This document shows, piece by piece, positions 45,531 through 54,842 of a DNA stretch of 64,000 nucleotides; positions within the stretch are counted from its first letter, which is position 1; every line of letters starts with the position of its first letter. Origin of the DNA: Oncomelania hupensis (lineage: Eukaryota; Mollusca; Gastropoda; Littorinimorpha; Pomatiopsidae); the NCBI GenBank assembly GCA_036898135.1, contig CM072522.1:60593070-60657069 (forward strand), written 5' to 3'. A model generated the notes under the pieces. The model had not been told where the DNA came from. It saw nothing but the letters and a program-made list of their open reading frames with translations, and made no database searches. Position numbers and translations under genes: made by a program.

Positions 45531-46364
45531 AATGATGGACACAGACACACGTCACACAACATCAGGTCCAATGTCTATGTCATGTGCCTATGCCGGGGAC
45601 CAGACTTGGCCGGTTTTAGTCTAGACGTAGATCAGACTGCAGTTCTCGCCATTTGGATAAAGATCCAGTTTGGCTCCCCACCAAAGTAAGCAATGCACGG
45701 CACGAATGTTAGGGTTTAAGTTTGCGATAAATCAGGGTTAGGGACAGTGTTAGCCAACCCTATCTTTACTCCTAAACCTAACTTCAGCCCTAACCCTAAC
45801 GCTAACGAAATCATGATTTTCCTAAGTGCGACGTGTCCTCATTGACGAACAGAAACATGTGTGATATGGGGAGGTAAAGTGGACCGTTAGCGTGTTGGCC
45901 GACAACTGTTAGCAATTGTAATACACTGACAGTCAACAATGGTGGTGTGTACACAGTGCCTGCTCTGTCTGTCTGTCTGTCTGTCTGCTCTATCTCTCTC
46001 TGTGTCTGTCTGTCTGTCTCCCTCTCTCTCTCCCTAACTCTCTGTCTGTCTGTCTGTCTGTCTCTCTCTTTCTCTCTGTCTCTGTCTCTCCTAATAAATA
46101 AACGGGTCAGGCAGAAAAGTTAGAAGTTAAAATTGACAGCAGATGTAAAACAAATGAGGAAATATTCATAAACAACAAAATCACAGTAGCTCAGTGCATC
46201 ATTTTTTTTTTACATACAGTATTTGACATGAAAACAACTCCAAATGAATAAAACAAATAAAATTAAACCACAGTTAATTACTTAGAGTAATTAGAGCAAT
46301 TAGGTAAAATTAAAATAAATTAAAATAAATTAACTGAAATTAAAAGCATTATTTTTGTTAACAG
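45531..46364. other. Intron with (TCTG)n and telomere-like scraps
   Basis: (TCTG)n/(TC)n at 45966-46090. Short TTAGGG-like and CCCTAA-like units occur at 45709-45740 and 45783-45808. The remainder is unassigned. Confidence 0.6.
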
Positions 46365-46761
46365 GGACTCGTTCCATAGCCTGGCGTGACGTGCTCATTG
46401 CCACGAGCAGTGCAGAACTCCATGATGACGTGATGGACCAGCAAGGGGTGGTGACCGCCAACAGCGCCTGTGGCTTAGCCCTGGGCCTCCGAGCTGTCGG
46501 TGTGCCGCTGGCAGTGCTTAGTGACGATGTGAGGAGACGTGACAGGCAGGAGTGGGAAAGGCGGCTTGTCACCATGGTTACCGCCCAGGTAGACCAGGTT
46601 ACTCTGGCGCCCTCTGAATATGTACAGGGCCTGGAGCGCCCAGTTGTCATTGTAGTAGCGTGGAGGAGTCCGATTGATGATGAAAACTTTATTCATAACT
46701 CTGACAGGATGTACCTGGTAACAAGGGCCACTACTCAGCTGGTGGTTGTCACCATGCCTGG
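46365..46761 (+). CDS. P-loop ATPase gene, fourth exon with helicase motif V/VI-like end
   Basis: Acceptor TTTTGTTAACAG|GGACTC, donor CCTGG|GTAAGT. Reads SIAWRDVLIATSS, QGVVTANSACGLALGL, then VTLAPSEYVQGLERPVVIVV followed by MYLVTRATTQLVVV. The QGLE..VVIV and YLVTRAT..LVVV pair has the layout of motifs V and VI of superfamily 1 helicases (QG-E, then TRA), where the Arg would contact ATP. With the Walker exon this supports a complete SF1-type motor. Helicase activity itself is inference. Confidence 0.7.
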
Positions 46762-46818
46762 GTAAGTGACTAATGCTGGTGATAATGACGACGGCGATAA
46801 CGATGTTAATGACGAGGA

Positions 46819-46883
<65 letters not shown>

Positions 46884-47106
46884 CGATGATGATGTTACTG
46901 TAACGATGATGATAAAGGTCAATAACGGTAACGTAGGACAAGATAATAATGAGGGTGGGGGCTGGTGCTATAGGCATGTGCTATTTTTAGACCGCAAGGC
47001 GGAGATGAAGCAATGAAAGAAAAGTGGCGTTGTTTTTGATTGACCACTTCGGTCACTGTGTGCTCTTCATAACACTAACATCTCTCTCTGTCTCTCTGTC
47101 TCTCTG

Positions 47107-47168
<62 letters not shown>

Positions 47169-47424
47169 GGGGTGGGGAGAGTGGGAGTATGGAATGGGTA
47201 TTGGAAGGGGAAGGGGGGAGTATGTTTATTTCAGTACATTAATTTTATTAGTAATTTTTTTTAATTCTTACCATTGTTAAGGTTTGTGTTCGTTTCAAAT
47301 CAATTTTATGTTAATTATTTTGTTCTGTTCTTTTATATATTTTTTTGTATTTTACAATTTTATTAAGGACTAGCTGTAAGACAGGTCTATAGGACCTAAT
47401 GCTATTATCCAATTAAAGGTTTCG

Positions 47425-47497
<73 letters not shown>

Positions 47498-47723
47498 TGT
47501 TGTTTTATAGTCCATTCTTTTTCTCTTTCTGTCTGTCTGTTTGAACTCGTTCTTCTTGTTACTTATTTTGCTCTATCTTTTCTCTCTCGCTCTCATTGTC
47601 TTTGTCTTCTTATCTCTTTCTACTATCTCTCTGTCTCTCGGTCTGTGTCTTTCTTTCATATTGTTTTACACTGTCTCTTTTTGTCTCTTGCCTGTCTTTG
47701 TGTGTGTGTCTCTCTCTTTCTCT

Positions 47724-47777
<54 letters not shown>

Positions 47778-47979
47778 TTCTCTCTCTTTGTATTTGTCTG
47801 CCTGTCTGTTTCTCATTGCATCTCTCGCTCATACCTCCGTCACCATCTCTTTCTCTCCGCTCTGTCTGTCTGTCTGTGAGTACGATAAAGCGTCTTTATG
47901 CGTGACCAACTGGGCTTGTCTTTACATCAACACAAACAACCTACACTGTTGTTCTGACTATCCATTGCTGAAGTGACAG

Positions 47980-48070
<91 letters not shown>

Positions 48071-48298
48071 TACAATACTGCCTAAGATGCTAACTTAAGA
48101 AAAGATAATTCTAAACCCGACGGCTAATGATAGAGACGACGACAGTGACGACATGAGGTTGATGGTTATATTTGGCGTAGATGTGAACACTGTTTGACTG
48201 ATGCAGCTCCAACCGTGGTCAATGAATGGAGTGTGTCCACTAGCGATGCTGTATCTTTCTCAGTGGATCACTCATGCTGACGACTTGTCTCTTTTCAG
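46762..48298 (+). repeat. Intron filled with simple repeats
   Basis: (GAT)n 46816-46888, (TC)n 47085-47167, 47428-47494 and 47711-47790, (GAT)n 47979-48067. Unassigned AT-rich sequence lies between. The long open frames here are repeat artefacts. Confidence 0.9.
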
Positions 48299-49020
48299 AT
48301 GGCCTGAACAACTACAGCAACCACTACAACAACTACAAGAACCACTACAACAACTACTACTACAACTACTACTCCAACAACCACTACTACTGCAACAACT
48401 ACTACAACAACAACAACTCCAAGCACAGCAACAAATACAACTACAACTACAACAACAACTACAACCACAACAACAACAACAACTAGAACAACAACTAGAA
48501 CTAGAACAACAGCTACAACAACTACAACTACTACTGCAACAACTACAACAACAACAACTACTTCTAAGTGGATTACACCACGGTCAGCCTCAGCCGCTAC
48601 ATCCACCACCACCAGCGCCACAACGACGACGTTCTGAACATCAGGAACAGCCTCCACCAACAACAGTAAGAGATTCTGCAACAGCAACTCTTGCTCTCTC
48701 TCTTTCTTCCTCCCTCTCCTCTCCCTCTCTTTCCCTCTCCTCCCCACCCCCGTGTCTGTATGTGAGTCGATGAAGCGTCTTTATGCCTGAGCAGCTTGTC
48801 TTGTTTTGTTATGAACAGAAACCTATAATGTTGTTCAACATATATTTATTGTACTACATGTACAAGGAAATGTAGCGTGTGTCGTGACAATTTCCAATCA
48901 ACAAAATTAAAGACTGGAGCCCCAACCTTAGTGAAGTAATGGAGTGAGTCCACTAGCGATGCTGCATCTCCCTCAGTGCAACGCTCATGCTGACGCCTTG
49001 GTCTCATTTCAGATGACCGC
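48170..49020 (+). repeat. Tandem duplication carrying two paralogous exons
   Basis: The sequence before each exon is alike (CCACTAGCGATGCTG, CTCATGCTGACG, TTTCAGATG; about 48190-48300 and 48925-49014), as are the exon ends (CGCCACAACGACGACG, then ACAACAGTAAGAG). Confidence 0.8.
48299..48665 (+). CDS. P-loop ATPase gene, candidate Gln/Leu-rich exon
   Basis: The exon starts after CTCTTTTCAG and ends at AACAACA|GTAAGA. The phase handed over by the fourth exon reads through the whole stretch without a stop as a Gln/Leu-rich peptide (WPEQLQQPLQQLQEPLQQ and so on), then a Pro/Arg/His segment. The other two frames give Asn/Tyr and Thr runs with stops. The sequence is a degenerate CAA/CTA/ACA tract, so it could also be a non-coding expansion. 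It is a paralogue of the exon at 49013. Confidence 0.45.
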
Positions 49021-49153
49021 CACCACGTGGACACCAGGGACAGCCCCCACCACTAACACAACCGACACCATCGCCACCACTACCAGCGCCACAACGACGA
49101 CGGTGGCTGCCACGACAGTGCCGACTTCAGTAGAGCTGCTTGCCACAACAACA
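49013..49153 (+). CDS. P-loop ATPase gene, candidate Thr-rich exon
   Basis: Acceptor TCTCATTTCAG|ATGACC, donor ACAACA|GTAAGA. Reads TATTWTPGTAPTTNTTD then a TTT-rich end (VAATTVPTSVELLATTT). It is phase 0 at both ends, which fits if the Gln/Leu-rich exon is included before it. Skipping that exon would put a stop at the junction. Confidence 0.45.
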
Positions 49154-49239
49154 GTAAGAGTCCCAGTAACGGTCTGTCTGTTTCTGTCTGTCTGTCTGTC
49201 TGTATATCTGTCTGTCTCTATTTGTGTGGTGTATGTCTG

Positions 49240-49565
49240 TGAGTAAGATAAAGCGTCTTTATGCGTGGGCACATGGGCATGTCTTTACATCAACACAAAC
49301 CTACACTGTTTTTTCAATATTCAAGATATATTGATTGTTTCTATAAATTACAAGAAAATGTAGTGTGTGTGACAATTTTCAATGAACAAGAACAAAGTCA
49401 TGCAAAAATACAATGAAAACGTGCTTCATTATGTCACATAAACACTAAGTGTAGCACTGCAGTGCAGTACAAGACATTACGTTAACTTTCTCTTCCACAG
49501 ACACTTCAATCTACAGGCACTAGACAATTGAAAATCAACATTTCACAGACATCACAGGCACTAGA
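49240..49565 (+). repeat. Duplicated block, left copy
   Basis: About 300 bp (CATCAACACAAACCTACACTG through GACAATTGATAATCAA) recurs at 50455-50720. Shorter relatives lie at 47885-47985 and 48765-48900. Confidence 0.85.
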
Positions 49566-49572
49566 CAATTGA
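49501..49572 (+). CDS. Candidate terminal exon of the P-loop ATPase gene
   Basis: After the acceptor TTTCTCTTCCACAG, the phase-0 frame gives TLQSTGTRQLKINISQTSQ and a stop at 49570. A possible polyadenylation signal AATAAA lies at about 49734. In the duplicate at 50640-50670 the acceptor reads CCG instead of CAG. Support is limited to signal and phase. Confidence 0.3.
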   Translation, partial: TLQSTGTRQLKINISQTSQALDN

Positions 49573-49759
49573 TAATCAAGCTTCCAGGCAATCAATCAGC
49601 AGCTCCCACAAATGAAATGCACTCATGTACACATACTGCCAACATAAATCTATACATGTAATGTAGCAATGTATAGAATACAATGTACGCATACTGCTAA
49701 CATAAATATCAGTACAACTTGTGTTAATCTGATGAATAAAAATTGATACAAAACAAGCT

Positions 49760-49870
<111 letters not shown>

Positions 49871-49969
49871 GTAATATAACAGTGTATACAATACAATGTT
49901 TACATTACATTACATTACATGACATGATTATTGCTTTAGGTCCACCGGACTCTTCCGAGCCAAATCAGG

Positions 49970-50228
<259 letters not shown>

Positions 50229-50325
50229 ATACAAGAAGGGAAAGAAGCGTTATTAAAACACGTTGTATAATATCATAGTGCGTATCCACAAGGTTCTGAC
50301 TACCCATTGCTGAAGTGACAATGTG

Positions 50326-50339
50326 GGTGGTGATGATGG

Positions 50340-50383
<44 letters not shown>

Positions 50384-50410
50384 GTGATGAGGATGATGAG
50401 GATGATAATG
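50326..50410 (+). repeat. (GAT)n microsatellite
   Basis: GAT triplets with a few changes. Confidence 0.95.
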
Positions 50411-50454
50411 ATGCTCATTTCTTCAAGTTTGATAAGGATTCTAAATGCAAGGAA

Positions 50455-50740
50455 TATCTTTACATCAACACAAACCTACACTGTTTTTCAACATTCAACA
50501 TATATTTATTGTTTCTATAAATTACAAGAAAATGTAGTGTGTGTGACAATTTCCAATGAACAAAAACAAAGTCATGCAAAAATACAATGAAAACGTGCTT
50601 CATTATATCACATAAACACTAAGTGTAGCACTGCAGTGCAGTACAAGAAATGACGTTAACTTTCTCTTCCACCGACACTTCAATATAGAGTAACTAGACA
50701 ATTGATAATCAACCTTTCACAGAAACTCCATGTCACATGA
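50455..50740 (+). repeat. Duplicated block, right copy
   Basis: Matches 49270-49565 closely over about 270 bp. Confidence 0.85.
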
Positions 50741-52440
50741 ATCAAAATTCTGGCTTTATAACGCCTACTGCACGTGGCTAAATGATTGACGTGTTTGGAT
50801 CGGCTCAGGTCAAAACGTTTGATGGGGACCGGGGCGCGCGGAGAATGGCGTGTGACGTGATTTGTTATTTTTAAAACTTCCGTTCTTCATTGCGTGGGCA
50901 TTCCCAGGTGTCGATGTTGGTGACGGTATATATGTAGGGGGTTAGCTATGTATCGGGGTCTGTAATATTACGTATAAATCCACGTAACCTCGCGACAGAC
51001 GGGACGATTTTTCGAGGCACTCGGGAGTCAGAACTGTGTATTGTCGAGATGGGACAATCACAGGGTACTCTACAAATTTGGGAGCCAGTTGGAGCTCCAT
51101 TTGTATGTGTGCTTATCGTTGGATAATTGGGCACGCCAAGTGGGAAAAATTCGCGTGTAAAAAGAAGATTAACGGGCCGGTAAGCAGTGCTATGTGTTTT
51201 TTTCTATTTTATACTCTGTCTGCCAGCGATACAAAGAGAGAATGTCTATGTTAGTGTAGGAGAGAGAGACTTGTTGGTATATAGTGTGCATTTATTAACC
51301 TATTTTAATTAGTCATGTTTTAGATAAATTGTTGATTCCCGTTATGTTAGTCTCATGGTATTTTTGAACATTAAGCGCAACCACTTATAATTAGATTTTA
51401 ACCTGCATTTCACAGGCTGCAAAACGAAGCACATCATTTTGTTGGTAGGGGCGCGGTACATTGTTCATTTTCGTACCGTTCTTATCTCCCGGGAGGAGGT
51501 TCCTTTGTCTGAGCGTGTGACCCAGAAACCTTATTTTTTATTCCTAACAGGCACTATGTTGGGCGGGCGATACCAGCCTTATAGCCAAGGCGCTGTAGAA
51601 ATATAGAGAGAAGTTCCCCCCGCTAGTTAGTGAGTGCCCTGACAGTTGAAGCAGTAGCATCAACTACAGCGTAGCCTACAGTTTATCTATGTTGAAGTAT
51701 AATTGTAAAATAAGTTATTATAGATAGGCAGCCAGGTTGGCACAGTACAGTAATTAGTAATGTTCTTTTGGCTCAAGTCACACTGACTGGTATGTACACA
51801 TTATGATTGTCTTGATTTTCATATTTTCAATATTAGGTATTATTGTGATGTTAGTTTGATATTTGTCTCATCGAGAAGAGCATAAAAACGTCAATTTGAA
51901 TTACTGATTCATAGAGTGTTATAAACGATTAGTTAGGATAAACATGCTATTTTGTGAACATATATTATTCTTTTGTATGCGCTATTATTATAATTTTTAT
52001 CCAATTTTATGAACTGAGGAATACGTTGGAACTGTTTTGAAAGTATGACCTTGAAGTTCATACCTGGTTCGAATCTCTTGTGTGGACAATTACGTTGGAA
52101 TTTCATAATTCACTGGTAAATACATCATCGTCCATAATTCATCTTGTTTTGATAAATTAATAATTATATTAACTGATTACCAAAAGATTTTCATTATTCT
52201 TTTGATGCGGAATAGTATCTTCATTTTTCTGCAAATGTTTTGTATCGATCTTTATCATTTATATTTGAATAATTTCGATCGTGGTTTCACTTTCGTTCTG
52301 TATTTTTATATTGCCTTTGGATTTTGAATAATTTCCATTGTCTCAACGTGGAATACTTTATTTTACAGTAGTTTTATTATCTTATCATTCTAGGAATTTA
52401 TTAGTTCTTTTTGTTTCTTTACAGGGCTCGCTTTCTAAGA
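50741..52440. other. Unassigned region, weak promoter-like patch
   Basis: A GC-rich patch (50815-50855) with a GTGACGTGA site and GGTATATATGTAGG (about 50926) precedes a short frame starting MGQSQG (51050) and a GTAAGC donor-like site (51180). This could be a first exon, but nothing downstream confirms it. The rest is AT-rich without features. Confidence 0.25.
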
Positions 52441-52669
52441 ACTAAGATAAGATAAGATAAGATAAGATAAGACAGCTTTATTATCTTTTACAAGAAATTA
52501 CATTGTGGTGTGCAATTACAATCAACAAGGAATAAACATCACAATAATAATAACAACAATCATAATGGCAATGAGGATAAAAATGCACAGTCACATATGA
52601 ATATAATTACACTTATGCATGCTAACATTAAACGACAGCAAATGTGAAGTGAGATTATTTTGGGCAAAC

Positions 52670-52711
<42 letters not shown>

Positions 52712-53130
52712 TGTCATTTATTAAGTAATGAGACAGCCTTTGGAATAAAACTGTTTTTCGTTCTGAGAGTTCTGACCCTTGGTGTTTGGTAGCGCCTTCC
52801 AGAAGGCAGGAGCTGGAAGTGGTGTGCAAGCACATGAGTGCTATCCAGCACAAAGCAACTAGCTTTCCGCACAACACGTCTTTCATACAACACCTGCAGA
52901 CTCTCTTGTTTCACTCCCACAACCCTCCCACAGACTTTCACTACTCGATCCAGAATACTTTTGTTTTTTACACACAAACTTCCATACCAGCAGATAAAAG
53001 AAAAGGTAAGAACGGACTCAATAAAAGAAGAGTAAAAGGTCTGAAGGATGCGGCTACTGACTTGGAGATTTCGAAGTTTTTGAAGGCAGTAAATTCTAGA
53101 CTGACATTTTTTGTGTATAACTAAAGTATA
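52441..53130 (-). mobile_element. CR1/Rex1-like LINE, 3' fragment
   Basis: Minus-strand reading gives ESVLTFSFICWYGSLCVKNK, ILDRVVKVCGRVVGV, then HHFQLLPSGRRYQTPRVRT and KNSFIPKAVSLLNK, the usual polymerase C-terminus. About 280 bp of untranslated sequence ends in (TTATC)n (on the plus strand AAGAT, 52444-52475). A frame change near 52990 shows it is dead. A (CA)n run sits at 52674-52706. Confidence 0.75.
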
Positions 53131-53755
53131 CTCAAGCCCGTAGATGAAGATGATGTTGGTAAAAATGAGGATTATGACAACAAATTAAAATCATCGCCAG
53201 TCACTGTAAATATTCTGACTTTGCTTCCTGATGAACAAGAACCCTCACTGAGTGCTTGTGAACTTTCTCATTTCCACCCTCACTCGCACCACCCTTCTAA
53301 AATGGCGCCCAATAGATTGTTTATCTTCTGGAAGCATAGCAGATAGACAGCTAAATCCCTTTTTCCACGCATCGAGACGACGCTTCGTAGAGAAGAGGGG
53401 AAAAGGTGTTGAAAGTTGACTTTTGTATCTGACCCCTGACTTCAGATGACATCGGGTCAACTTCATGCCCCTTGATCGTCCTGGATAGTTCATTGGAAAG
53501 ACATTATCATTTCGAAGAGTTGTTTCCCTTGCGATGTCGGACGGGTGTTTTTTCTGAGACGAGTCTACTCACCTTGTTTTTTCGTTTTTTGTGGTGGTTG
53601 GGCTTCGTCTTTTTTTTCTTTTGGATTAATGTGTACAATTTGGATGCTGAGGTAAGCACCATAAGGATTGTTGTTGCTGAAAGGTTAGTAATTCTGATAA
53701 TTTCGCTTCGAACTCCGCGATTACTAGCACCGGGTTTGAAGTTGACATTTGAAAT
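53131..53755. other. Leader of the Tx1-like LINE and unassigned sequence
   Basis: Probably includes the 5' untranslated part of the element starting at 53756. Its exact left end cannot be set without a second copy. Confidence 0.35.
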
Positions 53756-54811
53756 ATGTCGTCTGCTGCAAGTGTGGAGCCGATATTTTTATTGCGTCGT
53801 GAGCTTCCTCCCGAGGAAAACATTCGCTATGACACCTTAGAAATATGTCTGGCTGCCGAGAAAGTGTCGGGCTTGGAAACAATACTTGGCGCGCAAGAAA
53901 TTCGAGGTCTGTGGCGTATTTATCCACTGACAAAACATGCTAGGAACAAACTTTTGCTGAACGGCGTTACCTTGCGTTCATGCTCGATACAGGCGCATGA
54001 CAAGAATCCATTTACAGTACGCGATGAAGGTGGCGAGATTCCTGTCACAAAGGTTTGGATTTCTGATGTTCCTATCTCTGTTGAGGGGAAAGATATTGAG
54101 TCAGCGTTGGTGAGACTTGGATGTGTTCTCAGGTCTTCTTTGATTTTTGAGAAGGTGAGGAACAAAGATGGTAAATTGACACGCTTCCTTACCGGTAGGA
54201 GATTCATCTTTGTAAACATCCCCACTAACCCATTGGAGAAAACTGTAACCTTTGGAGGGTTTACTGCTAAAATCTATCATAAAGAACAGCCGAGAGTAGA
54301 ACCCCAGCAGTTGACATGCAACAAGTGCCTTGAGCGTGGTCACAGATCATTTGGATGTAAAAACAATGTAAAATGTCGAGATTGTCATTTAGAGGGTCAC
54401 AAACGCGGGGATCCAGTTTGTGAAGGTCTTTCTCTCCCCTCTACCATCCCTCAAAACAGTGACAAAGTGAAAGAGGTTGTCGCAGAACGGTGTGAGGAGA
54501 GAGAGGTTGTCGCAGAACGGTGTGAGGAGAGAGATATTGCGGAGAAAGATGCCATGAATCAAAAGAAAAAAGCACAAGTGGATAGAGGCAGAGAAGTGAA
54601 GAAGCTGGCAGGGAATGGGAAGAAGCAAACCTCACTTCCATTTGGCACTCGAGCCCGTTCATACACCCCCAAGCGTAACAGATCGGGCAGTAGCGATTCT
54701 CGTAATGTGGTCAAGCTGGCCAAGCTGAATGAAAAATGTCCTACAAACGACACACTTGGCGAGTCAGGGGGCGTGGTTGGCGAGTCAGGGGGCGTGGTTG
54801 GCGCGTCTTAG
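53756..54811 (+). CDS. Tx1-like LINE ORF1 (nucleic-acid binding)
   Basis: A 351-codon intact frame. The N-terminal ~190 residues contain TKVWISDVPISVEGKDIES and FVNIPTNPLEKTV. Two zinc knuckles follow: CNKCLERGHRSFGC (about 54319-54360) and CRDCHLEGHKRGDPVC (about 54376-54423). The C-terminus is basic. Short tandem repeats in the coding sequence duplicate EREVVAERCE (about 54475-54530) and GESGGVV (about 54760-54800). It would bind the element RNA. The same architecture occurs in the relic at 37640-38180. The ATG follows a stretch without upstream in-frame extension. Confidence 0.8.
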   Translation: MSSAASVEPIFLLRRELPPEENIRYDTLEICLAAEKVSGLETILGAQEIRGLWRIYPLTKHARNKLLLNGVTLRSCSIQAHDKNPFTVRDEGGEIPVTKVWISDVPISVEGKDIESALVRLGCVLRSSLIFEKVRNKDGKLTRFLTGRRFIFVNIPTNPLEKTVTFGGFTAKIYHKEQPRVEPQQLTCNKCLERGHRSFGCKNNVKCRDCHLEGHKRGDPVCEGLSLPSTIPQNSDKVKEVVAERCEEREVVAERCEERDIAEKDAMNQKKKAQVDRGREVKKLAGNGKKQTSLPFGTRARSYTPKRNRSGSSDSRNVVKLAKLNEKCPTNDTLGESGGVVGESGGVVGAS

Positions 54812-54842
54812 TGGGCCTATTTGTTTTGTTTTCCCAGGCTAG

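Noticed and set aside
47541..47976. Ser/Leu-rich membrane-like frames
   Set aside because: Caused by (TC)n repeats; not conserved and not phase-linked to exons.
51036..51254. A retroviral-type matrix start (MGQSQG with a myristoylation-like Gly)
   Set aside because: The frame closes after about 25 codons and no gag, pol or LTR follows. Too weak to call.
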